DNA of 52,641 nucleotides from Bacteroidota bacterium (GCA_025963775.1 JAOQAD010000038.1:1-52641), one strand, 5' to 3'. Shown: positions 31,611-41,198, counted from the first letter of the stretch. Made by a program: numbers and translations. The notes: generated from the sequence alone by a model not told the origin.

Positions 31611-34463
31611 CTCACTGGCATCGGCAGCTTTTTCAAGTAACTTCCCCAACTTCCCAAAATCCCCTTCCGCTATCGCCTTGTCTATCTCTATCGCCAGCTT
31701 ATCATCCTTGGCAAGCAGCTTCGCTTTTTCAAAAGCAGTCTTAACCAAGTTTAATTCATCCGGCTTTAACCCCGTATCGCCGATCACTTTAGCAAGCTTC
31801 AGTTCATCAATGAACTTCTCAAAGCTAAGGATTCCCTTCCTAACGGCAAAAACGGCGCGTGCCAGCAGCTCACCTGTCTGCGCCATATAAGGGATGGTCA
31901 CAAAGGTCATCTTATTCAGCTCCGCAAAGCCTTTTAACACCGTTTGTTCCTGTTCCTGGAGCCTGGCCTGCTTTACAATATTGGCCTGGATCTTCTCATC
32001 CAGCCCCTTAATAGTGGCCAGCTGCTTTTCTAAGAGCGCCGCATCTTTTCCTGCATTGAAGTCTTTGGTGAATATTGATAATGCTCCGGCTGCTTTTAAG
32101 GCAGAATTGAGCGCTGCCAGGTCTGCCGCCGCTCCTACAATGGCCAGTACCACCCATACCAGCGAAGGATCGTTGGTCAGCAGCCCGACCTCATTTGCAC
32201 TGTTCTGCCGTTTGTAATCCTCGATGGCCTCATAAGCAATGTAAATGCTGAGACCCGCAGAAACTGTTCCCGCCGCGGCAACAAGCAGCGGGCTCGCAGC
32301 TCCGAAAGTAATAACGGTGAGGAAGAGCATTGAAATAAGAAGCACCACCGTCTGCGCAATGAGCACGGCCTGCAGGTCGGACTTTTTATCCCGGATGATC
32401 AGGTCATAAATGCTGTCCGGCTTGATCTGCTGCATTTGCATGGATGCATTGAGCAGCTTATCGAGGCCATATATGTGATCCGGATTGGCATGAATGTCTT
32501 CCCATGTCTCATCAATACTGTTCTGCCTGCCCAGGATATAGCCTTTCAGGTAGTTCTTCAGTTCTTCCTTAGAGCTGATGGAAGCGAATTTTTCCTTGTC
32601 AAAGTTAGTATCCTGCGTCAGGGCGGAAGGCAAAGCATCTATGGCTGAATTCCCAAGGGCTCTTTCTCTCGATGCTTCTGCATGCAGGCCGGCTTTTAAT
32701 TCCCTGTCGCCTTTTGCATATTTGGCATCATCTCCGAGGATGCTATTTGCGGCGGCATCTTTATCATTTGCGTTTTTATAATGATCCTTCGCTCCCGATG
32801 CAGAAAGCGCCTGGAATAATTTAGCGACATAAGCATCATCATTCAGCTTCTTATCTTCCTCATACAGGAAGTGGCGATAGCGAAGCAATTTCTCTTCCGC
32901 TATTTTAATTGTTTCCTTCTCGAAAGCCTTTGTATAATCCTGTATGTATGTTTCGAACTGTGAGATGCTGTCGAACCCGCTTGCTTTCAGCGCATCCTCC
33001 AGCTCCATCGCGACTCTTTGCTGGTTTGCAAGAATACCTGCTTTCCTTTCTTCAAATTTTTCAGAGGTTTCCCCTTTGAGCCGTTGTATGTCCTTATTCG
33101 CCAGAGTAACCGCTTTGTAATTCCGGTACTGGTTTTTATAAATAGCTTCCAGCCCGAATAGCTTTGTCTTGAGGCTCTCTTTACTTTCAGCTGCGGCCTG
33201 CCTTTCCTGCTTGTCCCTGAGATAAGCGGCAAGAGACTGCCGCAGGGTTTCAAGATCCGTTGTTTCAAAATTCACCTTTGCCTGGTAATCCAGGAAATCC
33301 GTTGCGTTGAGCTGTTTCAGCAGCTCTGCAAGGGGGGCATACTTCTCAAAATCTTCAGGTTTTACACCATTTTCGATATGGATGAACTTTTTCATCTCGG
33401 GAGGAAGACTTTCGATCAGTTCTTTCTGAGCCATCACTTCCTGCCTGAACTTATTCCATACGGCTGAATTCGCAGTATCCCCGGGTTGAATTGCCGTCCC
33501 TTCTTTTATGCCTGTTTTGTCGTAATAACGCCTGTTGATCTCATCAACAATTTCCTTCTTATCCTCTCCTGCAAGTTTATTATAGCCCTGGCTGCCTGCT
33601 TTCGCGTCTTTACCTTCCGGAGCTTTTTTACCAGGCTCTGCGCCATACTGCGCCAGTGTGGAACGCAAAACGCCAAATTGCACGGTAGTGCCGATATGTT
33701 TATCTATATGATCATATATTTGTGCTGCTCCTTCAGAATCCTGCCAGTCAAGATTCACTACGCGGCCAAAAATGATGAGCTCGGCATAGTGGCGGAAACC
33801 CTCTTTTGAGGTAGTGCCCGGAGGGATTTGTATGTTATAGGACACCCGTTCGTCATCACCGTCTTTTTTCTGTATCTTCCTGCTTAATCCCTCCTTCTGC
33901 TGCACCGTATGCACCAGCTCATGCGCCAGCAGCTCTTTTCCTTCATTGCTGCCCGTATCAAAATTTCCTTCTTTAAAATAAATATCCTGTCCGTGCGTAA
34001 AAGCTTTGGCATTAATGCCTTCACTCATCTTATCCGCCTGGCTGTCGGTGTGGATCTTCACATCGCTGAGATCAGCGTTCATCTTGCTGCCCATTTCATC
34101 CCGGGTAGCGGCATCGAGGGAGCTTCCGCCGCCTTTGCTGCTGTTAAGGGTGTTTTGCAGCTGTTCTGTGCCCTTCAGCGTTCCTGCTTCGCTTTTCGCC
34201 ATTGACAGGCCTGCTTCCGCTTTCATCTGCACTTTCGGGGAGGTAGTCATCTCCGCTGTTGCATCTGCACCGTTTACCACTTTTTTCGCTACGGCATCCG
34301 CTTCCTGCTCCTGCTTATCGCCGGAGAGGACGGTTTCCGTGACAGGCGTTGTCCCGGCTTTCTTCTTCCGGTCATAACCATCTTCATCCATTTTTCGCAT
34401 CAGTGCCCTTCGGTCTTTTGTGCGCCGGATCCTGTTGTCCTTATTTTTGTGGTCGTATTCCAT
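31173..34463 (-). CDS. DUF4157 (eCIS core) protein with REase-fold-like toxin C-terminus
   Basis: A 1096-residue multi-domain effector. Residues 50-60 have the EQEADAVA box; 110-190 are the DUF4157/eCIS core, with SSLDAATRDEMG, VKIHTDSQADKM, INAKAFTHGQDIYF and the zinc-protease-like HELVHTVQQ (HELVH 181-185). Residues 200-700 are largely helical and coiled. Residues about 715-810 hold hydrophobic, Ala/Gly-rich helices that could insert in membranes. From about 952 a separate domain begins: D987, E990-x-K992 in GRVDAYELKINPNNESFY, a QRQVSVAKECG helix and VEWLVSE, as in Tox-REase-type nuclease toxins. No signal peptide is present, as expected for contractile-injection cargo. It starts 2 nt after the ATPase stop. 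Confidence 0.8.
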   Translation of the reverse strand: MEYDHKNKDNRIRRTKDRRALMRKMDEDGYDRKKKAGTTPVTETVLSGDKQEQEADAVAKKVVNGADATAEMTTSPKVQMKAEAGLSMAKSEAGTLKGTEQLQNTLNSSKGGGSSLDAATRDEMGSKMNADLSDVKIHTDSQADKMSEGINAKAFTHGQDIYFKEGNFDTGSNEGKELLAHELVHTVQQKEGLSRKIQKKDGDDERVSYNIQIPPGTTSKEGFRHYAELIIFGRVVNLDWQDSEGAAQIYDHIDKHIGTTVQFGVLRSTLAQYGAEPGKKAPEGKDAKAGSQGYNKLAGEDKKEIVDEINRRYYDKTGIKEGTAIQPGDTANSAVWNKFRQEVMAQKELIESLPPEMKKFIHIENGVKPEDFEKYAPLAELLKQLNATDFLDYQAKVNFETTDLETLRQSLAAYLRDKQERQAAAESKESLKTKLFGLEAIYKNQYRNYKAVTLANKDIQRLKGETSEKFEERKAGILANQQRVAMELEDALKASGFDSISQFETYIQDYTKAFEKETIKIAEEKLLRYRHFLYEEDKKLNDDAYVAKLFQALSASGAKDHYKNANDKDAAANSILGDDAKYAKGDRELKAGLHAEASRERALGNSAIDALPSALTQDTNFDKEKFASISSKEELKNYLKGYILGRQNSIDETWEDIHANPDHIYGLDKLLNASMQMQQIKPDSIYDLIIRDKKSDLQAVLIAQTVVLLISMLFLTVITFGAASPLLVAAAGTVSAGLSIYIAYEAIEDYKRQNSANEVGLLTNDPSLVWVVLAIVGAAADLAALNSALKAAGALSIFTKDFNAGKDAALLEKQLATIKGLDEKIQANIVKQARLQEQEQTVLKGFAELNKMTFVTIPYMAQTGELLARAVFAVRKGILSFEKFIDELKLAKVIGDTGLKPDELNLVKTAFEKAKLLAKDDKLAIEIDKAIAEGDFGKLGKLLEKAADASEVGKYTTKIKWGILDIEARPFGKGFWGKRTSQAGRVDAYELKINPNNESFYLKNSEGSFVQFENIANDMLQDGKLVMDKSSIYHVLEKPDFLRTESILIPAQRQVSVAKECGYKVEWLVSEQKAVNQLSQYFKDNSIDIIVKLLPE

Positions 34464-34465
34464 GA

Positions 34466-35896
34466 TCAGTTGGGAAATCGGTTCTCTTTGTTAAACTCTC
34501 TCTTAATGGCATCTGCGAGGTCGGCGCTGTCGATTTCTTCCGAGTTGCGGGCGTATGCTGCGAGGCATGCTGCTTTGATCACATTGATGATGTTGCCGCC
34601 CGTAAGCTCGTATTTCGCAAGCTCATTGTAGTTGAGTTTGGGGTGATAAGTATACGGAGAAGGCAATAATCTTTTCCAGAGCTCTAAGCGCTCTTCTTTT
34701 ACCGGGCGGTTAAAATAGATCACTGACTGGAAGCGCCGTGTCATCGCTGTATCGATATTGTTCTTCAGGTTGGATGCAAGGATCGTAAGGCCGTTGTGCT
34801 CTTCCATGCGCTGAAGCAGGTACGACATTTCAAGATTCGCCCATTTGTCCTTGGAATCATTAATGTCCGTACGTTTGCCGAAGAGCGCATCCGCTTCATC
34901 AAAGAACAGGATCCAGTTCTTTCCTTTGGCGCGGTCGAAAAGATAAGCAAGGTTCTTTTCTGTTTCGCCGATGTATTTTGAAACAACCATGGAAAGGTCG
35001 ATCCGGAACACATCCACGCCCAGCGCTTTTCCCAGCAGTTGCACCGCCAGGGTTTTGCCGCTTCCGGAAGGACCGTAAAACAGGCAGGTAAAGCTGGAGT
35101 TGAGCTTATGGTTCGTTTTGTCAAGCAAGCCTTTACCATTCTTTTCCCAAAGCATGATCCGTTCCAGCTCCGCAAAAATGGAAGGCTTCACCACCAGCTG
35201 TTCCCAATCCAGGCCGGTGGTAATCAATGTAGCGGGAAAGGCCCTGCCGAAATCCGGGCGCGGCTTTTTACCCGATATCAGGTACTCTACATATTCAGGC
35301 GCCAGCTTAATGGCGTGGTTCCTCATATTGGTATCGTCTTCGCTGGTGCTTACAACGCCAAGCGTAACTATCTGCTCTGTAATTAATGTTGATTTTCCCG
35401 CGAGGAACAGGTGGTTGTATAGCATGGCGCTCATATCGTTTCCGGAAAGCAGGAAAACAACCGTTTGCAGGGTGGGAACAAAGTTGGTAAAAGTGGTATC
35501 GAAATAACCGCCGAGTTTCGGGTATTTTATTTTCAGCTCTTTTTCTTCATCCCTGATCCGGGATGTGAATGTTTCCGGTGAAATATGAGGGACAAGGCTG
35601 CTGATCAGCAAAAGCCTTTCAGAAGGATTTAATTCATAATTGCTGACAAGCTCAGCATACGGCGAAGTACTTCCAGAAAGATCGGGAGGAGGTAGCTCCG
35701 GAAAATGCAGGGGTGCCGGTGCTGACTTTTCCAGCTCCTTGATGCGCCTTTCCAGGATTAACGAAAGCCAGGCGATCTCTTCACTGATGATAACCGCATT
35801 ATCCGTTACCAGGCTTTTATCGATAGCCTGCTGCCCTTTTTCCAATATAAGATGCAGTTTTTCCTGCTGTTTCTCTTTGGCCGCCAAATGTTCCAT
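34466..35896 (-). CDS. AAA+ ATPase of the eCIS-associated (Cis15/Afp15-like) type
   Basis: A 476-residue AAA+ ATPase. The N-terminal half (about 1-230) is a helical and winged-helix-like region with ELNPSERLLLISSLVPHISP; the C-terminal half has Walker A GPSGSGKT (275-282), Walker B ILFFDEADALFGKR (from 329), sensor 1 LASNLKNNID and arginine finger MTRRF. This architecture is the ATPase encoded in extracellular contractile injection system loci, where PVC15/Afp15-type proteins are linked to loading of effectors. The frame opens at a TTG (35914), but ATG at 35896 is the natural start. The DUF4157 effector gene follows with a 2-nt gap. No other eCIS component is in the window. Confidence 0.82.
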   Translation of the reverse strand: MEHLAAKEKQQEKLHLILEKGQQAIDKSLVTDNAVIISEEIAWLSLILERRIKELEKSAPAPLHFPELPPPDLSGSTSPYAELVSNYELNPSERLLLISSLVPHISPETFTSRIRDEEKELKIKYPKLGGYFDTTFTNFVPTLQTVVFLLSGNDMSAMLYNHLFLAGKSTLITEQIVTLGVVSTSEDDTNMRNHAIKLAPEYVEYLISGKKPRPDFGRAFPATLITTGLDWEQLVVKPSIFAELERIMLWEKNGKGLLDKTNHKLNSSFTCLFYGPSGSGKTLAVQLLGKALGVDVFRIDLSMVVSKYIGETEKNLAYLFDRAKGKNWILFFDEADALFGKRTDINDSKDKWANLEMSYLLQRMEEHNGLTILASNLKNNIDTAMTRRFQSVIYFNRPVKEERLELWKRLLPSPYTYHPKLNYNELAKYELTGGNIINVIKAACLAAYARNSEEIDSADLADAIKREFNKENRFPN

Positions 35897-35937
35897 AATT
35901 TTTGATTTTCTCAAAAATTAATCTGTACGGGCGGAAT

Positions 35938-35957
35938 AAAAAAGGCCGGTCTTTTTT
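35938..35957. promoter_or_regulatory. Near-palindrome upstream of the eCIS ATPase operon
   Basis: AAAAAAGGCCGGTCTTTTTT differs from its own reverse complement at two symmetric positions. It lies about 42-61 nt upstream of the ATPase ATG. It could be an operator or the remains of a short terminator; no consensus promoter was found beside it. Confidence 0.35.
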
Positions 35958-36087
35958 AAATGGGACAGCCCGGAAAGATGGTCGGGATTTATATTTAGTT
36001 GTGTTTAAGGTTGTTATGGTAATGCCAGGCATAGGAATAAGTGTAAATAATACCCAGAAGTAGTTGGTTTTAAAAGGCAGATGATGT

Positions 36088-36119
36088 AAAAAAGCCCCCT
36101 CAATTTCTGAAGAGGGCTT
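36088..36119 (-). terminator. Intrinsic terminator downstream of paaZ
   Basis: On the minus strand AAGCCCTC and GAGGGGGCTT pair with a bulge around TTCAGAAATT and are followed by six T residues. It lies 16 nt past the paaZ stop. Confidence 0.75.
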
Positions 36120-36134
36120 AACGTTTTATAAAGA

Positions 36135-38180
36135 TCAGTTCTGCTCTTTTTTCTTCACCATCGTAAGAATGGTTGCAATGGCTACTGTTTCGCCGGTTTC
36201 ATCGTACACATCCACCAGCCATTTCACAATTCCTTTTGCGATGTCCTCTTCATTTTTTTTCTCCTGGTCGATCTTTTCCTTGCAGGTAAACCTTACGCCG
36301 ATGGTTGTTCCCGGGTAAACAGGCTTGGTGAAGCGGCATTCATCAAGGCCATAGTTCAGCAGTACCGGGCCTTTTTTCGCATCCACGAACAGGCCGGCAG
36401 CTTTGCTCAGCACAAAATAGCCGTGCGCTACACGCCCTGTGAATATGGTGCCTTCCAGCGAGGTGGCATCCATGTGCGCATAAAAATTATCGCCGCTCAC
36501 ATTGGCAAAGTTCACAATGTCCGCTTCGCTGATCGTATGCTTTGCTGTGATCAGCGTTTCGCCGACTTCCAGCTCTTCGAAATATTTTTTAAACGGATGA
36601 ACATCCTTCTCGATGTACTTTCCGCCGTACTGGTATTGGTTGGTGATGTTTGTGAGTGTAGTGGGAGAGCCCTGGATAGCAGTGCGCTGCAGGTAATGGA
36701 ACACGCCGCGCTTTCCGCCCATCTCTTCACCACCGCCTGCACGCCCGGGCCCGCCATGCACGAGCATAGGCATTGGTGATCCATGCCCTGTGCTTTCTTT
36801 TGCGCAGTCAGCATTCAGGATCAGGATCCTGCCATGCATGGAAGCTGCACCCAGCACATACTGTTTTGCAATGCGGTCGTCAGCAGTAATAATGGAGCTC
36901 ACCAATGAGCCTTTGCCCATTTTTGCCAGCTCGATGGCTTCATCAATGTCCTTGTAAGGCATGATGGTGCTCACCGGCCCGAAAGCTTCCACGTTGTGCA
37001 CATCGGTATATTTGAACGGATTTTCATTCAGGAACAGGATCGGCGACATGAATGCGCCTTTGTTCTTATCTGCACCGATCACATCAAAATTTTTCAGGTC
37101 ACCGAAAATAATTTTTTGTGTTTTTGAAAGTAATTCCACTTTCTCGATCACTTCCTTCAATTGTGATTTTCCTGCAAGCGCGCCCATGCGCACGCCTTCC
37201 GTATTCGGGTCGCCAATAACAGTGCCAGCCAGGCGTTTGCCCAATGCGATCTGCACATCTTCCACCATGTTCTCCGGCACCATGATCCTGCGCACGGCAG
37301 TACATTTCTGCCCCGCCTTGGTGGTCATTTCACGCTGCACTTCCTTGATGAAAATATCGAACTCCACAGAGCCAGGTTTTACGTCCGGCCCGAGAATGCA
37401 GCAGTTCAGGGAATCTGCTTCCATGTTGAAATGCACGGCTTCTTCCAAAAGACGCGGATGAGCTTTCAGCATTTTTCCCGTGGATGCGGAACCGGTGAAC
37501 GTGATCACATCCTGTGATTGCACATGGTCTAAAATTCCGTTGGCGCTTCCGCAGATGAGCTGCAAAGAGCCTTCCGGCAGAATTCCAGAAGCAATGATCT
37601 CCCTTGCGACAGCTTCCGTTAAAAAGGAAGTGACCGTTGCAGGCTTCACCACTGCCGGAACACCGGCCAGCCAGTTAACGGCAACCTTTTCAAGCATTCC
37701 CCAAACGGGAAAATTAAATGCATTGATGTGAACGGCAACGCCTTCTTTCGGCACACAGATGTGATGCCCGATGAAGGTGCCATTCTTGGAAAGCTTTGCG
37801 ATGTCGCCTTCCACGCAGAAAGGCTCATCAGGAAACTGGCGCCTTAAGCTCGCGTATGAAAACAAGTTCCCGATGCCGCCTTCAATATCCACCCAGCTGT
37901 CGGCGCGCGTTGCACCGGTTGCCCAGCTGATCTTATAAAATTCTTCTTTCTTCGATTGCAGGTGCATGGCGAGCGCTTTCAGCATTCTTCCACGCTCATG
38001 AAAGGTAAGCTTGCGTAATTTAGGCCCGCCGGTTTTTCTTGCATAGTCCAGCATTGCGCCGAAATCAAGGCCTTTGCTGCTTGCGGTGCTGATCGCATCA
38101 CCTGTTATTGCATTGTATAATGTTTGTCCTTCACCTTCACCGGCCATCCACCGGCCCTGTACATAATTCTCTAATTTCAT
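36135..38180 (-). CDS. paaZ: Bifunctional oxepin-CoA hydrolase/aldehyde dehydrogenase PaaZ
   Basis: A 681-residue fusion that opens the oxepin-CoA ring and oxidises the resulting semialdehyde in aerobic phenylacetate degradation. Residues 1-525 are an aldehyde dehydrogenase with E254 (NMEADSLN) and C293 (GQKCTA), nearly the E. coli PaaZ numbers. Residues about 540-681 are an R-specific hydratase (MaoC) domain with GDNFYAHMDAT (D-x4-H pair) and VAHGYFVLSKAAG. Length and order are those of full PaaZ. The ring epoxidase paaABCDE and the other hydratases are not in the window, though a PaaK-like ligase gene lies 3.8 kb away. It is cotranscribed with the upstream acyltransferase gene (35-nt gap). 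Confidence 0.93.
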   Translation of the reverse strand: MKLENYVQGRWMAGEGEGQTLYNAITGDAISTASSKGLDFGAMLDYARKTGGPKLRKLTFHERGRMLKALAMHLQSKKEEFYKISWATGATRADSWVDIEGGIGNLFSYASLRRQFPDEPFCVEGDIAKLSKNGTFIGHHICVPKEGVAVHINAFNFPVWGMLEKVAVNWLAGVPAVVKPATVTSFLTEAVAREIIASGILPEGSLQLICGSANGILDHVQSQDVITFTGSASTGKMLKAHPRLLEEAVHFNMEADSLNCCILGPDVKPGSVEFDIFIKEVQREMTTKAGQKCTAVRRIMVPENMVEDVQIALGKRLAGTVIGDPNTEGVRMGALAGKSQLKEVIEKVELLSKTQKIIFGDLKNFDVIGADKNKGAFMSPILFLNENPFKYTDVHNVEAFGPVSTIMPYKDIDEAIELAKMGKGSLVSSIITADDRIAKQYVLGAASMHGRILILNADCAKESTGHGSPMPMLVHGGPGRAGGGEEMGGKRGVFHYLQRTAIQGSPTTLTNITNQYQYGGKYIEKDVHPFKKYFEELEVGETLITAKHTISEADIVNFANVSGDNFYAHMDATSLEGTIFTGRVAHGYFVLSKAAGLFVDAKKGPVLLNYGLDECRFTKPVYPGTTIGVRFTCKEKIDQEKKNEEDIAKGIVKWLVDVYDETGETVAIATILTMVKKKEQN

Positions 38181-38215
38181 AATGCTGTTTTAATGGATTG
38201 TCCTTATTCCTGTTT

Positions 38216-39367
38216 TTAAAGTGTACTTACGGGAATTTGTTTTTTTGCTTTTACCGGGTTTGCATACATGCTGATGAACATGTTGACGAGTGTCTGCTCA
38301 TCGCCTTTCAGCTTTGAAGCTTTCTGCCTGATGTAATCAATGAATTCTTCCTTTTCAGCAGCGTTGTACCGCGATGCATGCTCATCGGAATCATGCTGAA
38401 GGTCCATCGCGATATAATTCACCGGCCAGAGCTTGTAATTTGTATAAAGCTGTTCATCGATAACGTTTACCAGCTGCTTGATCCGTTCATTCTCATTCGG
38501 GATCTTTTCCAGTTCATCTGCTTCTTCAAGTATGGGCTTGCCAACTTCCATGTGGATCCGGCCTTTCGGCTGTTTGATGCCGGTGATGATGCTGTTGAGG
38601 TCTTCACCCGGCGCTTTTACATATTTGGAGTGCAGCGATGAAAGGTAAAGCTCCTGCACTTTCAGGTCGTCGCAGGGCTCGTATTCGTAGGAGATGCTGA
38701 GCGGGACAATTTTCAGCTCCTTCACGCTTTCGCTGAAGCTTTTTTTGCCGCTCAGGTTGAGCATTTTGATCAGGCCTGTCTGCGTCAGGTCATAGCCGTC
38801 CTTGGTGCGCCCGTTGCGCTGCGCGATCCATACCGAAACATTTTTTTCGGTGATGGTATGCCGGATGTAGGCGGAAAGCTTTTGTGAAATTTCGTAAAGC
38901 TCGCGGTTGTTGCCTTCGCGAAGCACGGTGAACATGCGGTTCAGCTTTCCGAAATCGTTAACGAAGCCGCCCTGCATTAAATTATTTCCGAAGGTGATCT
39001 CGCTTGTTTTGAATCCGTGCTCCACGAGCAGGATCTGCAAAATGGCCGAATCCAGTAATATATCGCGGTGATTGGCGATGTATAAATAAGCCTGTTTCGG
39101 ATCAACATTTTCAAACCCGCTGCAGGTAAGCCCTGTGGAAGACCGTGCTACGATCACGCGGATGGCCTGGTGCATGAACTCCAGCTGGAAGCTCATGTTG
39201 TCATTCACTTTCGCTGCTTTCTCAAAGGCTTCTTCCCGGCTCATTCCCGGCCAGATGTAGCTCACCAGCTGCATAAAAAGAGGGTCAACCTTCAGTTTCT
39301 GCATTGCATCGTAAGCCTCGTGGTCGTAATAAGGGCGTATATCATCAAAATTATAAGTCTGGCTCAT
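38216..39367 (-). CDS. PlsC-like 1-acylglycerol-3-phosphate acyltransferase family protein
   Basis: A 383-residue cytoplasmic-face acyltransferase. The active-site block ANHRDILLDSA starts with H100; the Asp follows five residues later (H-x5-D), one more than the usual H-x4-D, with a second Asp at position 102. Downstream FGNNLMQGGFVNDFGKLNR and SVWIAQRNGRTKDG correspond to substrate-binding blocks (motifs II and III), and VPLSISYEYEP to motif IV. The family esterifies acyl groups onto glycerol phosphate lipids. It has no transmembrane anchor, and the long C-terminal region (about 280-383) is unassigned. It is divergent from the C45 hydrolase and upstream of paaZ. Confidence 0.82.
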   Translation of the reverse strand: MSQTYNFDDIRPYYDHEAYDAMQKLKVDPLFMQLVSYIWPGMSREEAFEKAAKVNDNMSFQLEFMHQAIRVIVARSSTGLTCSGFENVDPKQAYLYIANHRDILLDSAILQILLVEHGFKTSEITFGNNLMQGGFVNDFGKLNRMFTVLREGNNRELYEISQKLSAYIRHTITEKNVSVWIAQRNGRTKDGYDLTQTGLIKMLNLSGKKSFSESVKELKIVPLSISYEYEPCDDLKVQELYLSSLHSKYVKAPGEDLNSIITGIKQPKGRIHMEVGKPILEEADELEKIPNENERIKQLVNVIDEQLYTNYKLWPVNYIAMDLQHDSDEHASRYNAAEKEEFIDYIRQKASKLKGDEQTLVNMFISMYANPVKAKKQIPVSTL

Positions 39368-39469
39368 TGAATGGGTTCTGTTTTATGAATGAACTAAAAT
39401 TACTAATTTTTAACGAACGGCGGCACATTCCCGGGAAAAAATTGATCTTCCGGAACCTGCGAATATTCT

Positions 39470-39477
39470 TATCTTTG
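39470..39477 (+). promoter_or_regulatory. -7 element for the C45 hydrolase gene
   Basis: TATCTTTG, an exact TAnnTTTG match, ends 14 nt before the ATG at 39492. The predicted leader is about 8-10 nt and carries no Shine-Dalgarno sequence. Confidence 0.55.
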
Positions 39478-39491
39478 CAGGGCACATAACA

Positions 39492-41198
39492 ATGAACACG
39501 CTCAAAAGACTTTTCCGCTGGTTGTTTTACACATTTTTTGTTGTAACAGACCTTGTATTTATTTTCCTCGCATGGTTCATTATCACCGTTACCATTAAGA
39601 ATCCCGTGGTTGAAAGCAGGGACATGGCAATCGTGGGCAAGGAGCGGACTATGAAGGCTGCCGATTTTTACACCTTGTCCAACAGCTGGATCAAAAAAAG
39701 TGAAACAGGTTTGTGGGAGATCTACGTGGAAGGCGATGGCTTTGAGCGGGGCGTTACGGAAGGAAAGCTCAACAGGGAGCTTGCAGAGAAGCAGGAGGTT
39801 GCCTTTGTGGACCAGCTCCAGAAAATGATCCCGAGCAGGGCGATGCTCAATTACCTTAAATTCTTTATCGGTTTCTTTAACCGCAACATCGACCAGTACG
39901 TGATCCAGGAATACAAGGAAGAGATCTACGGGGAATCGCTGTATGCATCGGATAAGTTTGATTTCATAGCGCCGAAATATTACAGGATGCTCAACTATCA
40001 TGCGGCGCACGACATCGGGCATGCGCTGCAGGACAAGAACATGACCGTTGGCTGCACGGCCTTTGGCGCATGGGGAGACAAGACCGATGACAGCACGCTC
40101 ATCATCGGCCGTAACTTTGATTTTTATGTAGGCGATGCCTTTGCGGAAGACAAGCTCATCAATTTTGTAAAACCGGAAAAGGGCTACAAATTCATGATGA
40201 TCAGCTGGGCGGGCATGATCGGCGCGGTTTCCGGGATGAATGAAAAAGGGCTGACAGTAACGCTTAACGCTTCCAAATCGGAGATCCCCACTTCAGCTGC
40301 TACGCCTATCTCGTTGGTGGCAAGGGAGATCCTGCAATATGCCAAAAATATAAATGAAGCGCTGGAGATCGCGAAAAAGCGAAAGACCTTTGTTTCTGAA
40401 TCGCTGCTCATCGGTTCGGCGGAAGACAAGCGCACTACAACAATTGAAAAAACGCCATCGAGGACAGAGCTGTTCGAATCGCCGGAACCCGATTACATCA
40501 TTTGCGCCAATCATTACCAGGGCAAGTCCTTTGAGGCTGACAAGGTGAATCTTGAGAACATAGAGAAGAGCTCTTCGTATTACCGTTATAAACATCTCGA
40601 CCAGCTGATCAAAGCGCAGCCGCGGATCACGGTGAACGATGCCGCTTCCATTTTACGCAACCGTACAGGGCTTGACGGAAGAGATATCGGAATGGGAAAT
40701 GAGAAGTCGCTGAACCAGCTGATCGCGCACCATTCGGTGATCTTTAAGCCGGAGCGCTTGCAGGTATGGATCTCAACAAATCCTTTCCAGCTCGGGCAAT
40801 ATGTATGTTATGACCTGAAGAAAATTTTTGCGGAAGCGCCGGGATTAGCGGTGAAAAAAGAGCTGTATGAAAAAGCGCTGAACATTCCTGCAGATCCATT
40901 TATGTACTCCCCGGAATTTGCCCGCTTTAAAGCCTGGAAGCTGATGAAAGAAGCATTTCACATTGCGCATAGAAAACAGATCAGCTATGCCGTGAATGAA
41001 AAAAACATCAATGATTTTATCCGCTCTAACCCTGAATACTGGGAAACGTATGCGATCCTTGGCGATTATTACAGTGATAATAAACAACCGGAGCTGGCGA
41101 TGAATTATTATTCAATGGCGCTGGATAAGGAGATCACAACTGTGCAGGACAAGGAAGAAATTCTGAAGAAGGTGAATAAGATTGGCGGGGGATTGTAG
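39492..41198 (+). CDS. C45-type N-terminal-nucleophile hydrolase with TPR-like tail
   Basis: A 568-residue protein. One transmembrane anchor (about 10-32) precedes an Ntn-hydrolase domain of the acyl-CoA:6-aminopenicillanate acyltransferase/C45 type. The catalytic Cys188 (VGCTAFGAWGD) would become the N-terminus after self-cleavage, and RNFDFYVG, SWAGMIGAVSGMNEKGLTVTL and ICANHYQ are typical. Here about 155 residues remain upstream of the cysteine. The last 70 residues (DFIRSNPEYWETYAILGDYY onward) look like one to two TPR motifs. Enzymes of this type cleave or form amide bonds in acylated amines, bile acids or N-acyl ethanolamides; the substrate here is unknown. Confidence 0.82.
   Translation: MNTLKRLFRWLFYTFFVVTDLVFIFLAWFIITVTIKNPVVESRDMAIVGKERTMKAADFYTLSNSWIKKSETGLWEIYVEGDGFERGVTEGKLNRELAEKQEVAFVDQLQKMIPSRAMLNYLKFFIGFFNRNIDQYVIQEYKEEIYGESLYASDKFDFIAPKYYRMLNYHAAHDIGHALQDKNMTVGCTAFGAWGDKTDDSTLIIGRNFDFYVGDAFAEDKLINFVKPEKGYKFMMISWAGMIGAVSGMNEKGLTVTLNASKSEIPTSAATPISLVAREILQYAKNINEALEIAKKRKTFVSESLLIGSAEDKRTTTIEKTPSRTELFESPEPDYIICANHYQGKSFEADKVNLENIEKSSSYYRYKHLDQLIKAQPRITVNDAASILRNRTGLDGRDIGMGNEKSLNQLIAHHSVIFKPERLQVWISTNPFQLGQYVCYDLKKIFAEAPGLAVKKELYEKALNIPADPFMYSPEFARFKAWKLMKEAFHIAHRKQISYAVNEKNINDFIRSNPEYWETYAILGDYYSDNKQPELAMNYYSMALDKEITTVQDKEEILKKVNKIGGGL

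Noticed and set aside
34466..35896. The AAA+ protein as a phage or plasmid partition/repair ATPase
   Set aside because: Its N-terminal region, the DEADALFGKR Walker B and the coupling to a DUF4157 gene fit the eCIS-type ATPase better, and no phage or plasmid gene is nearby.
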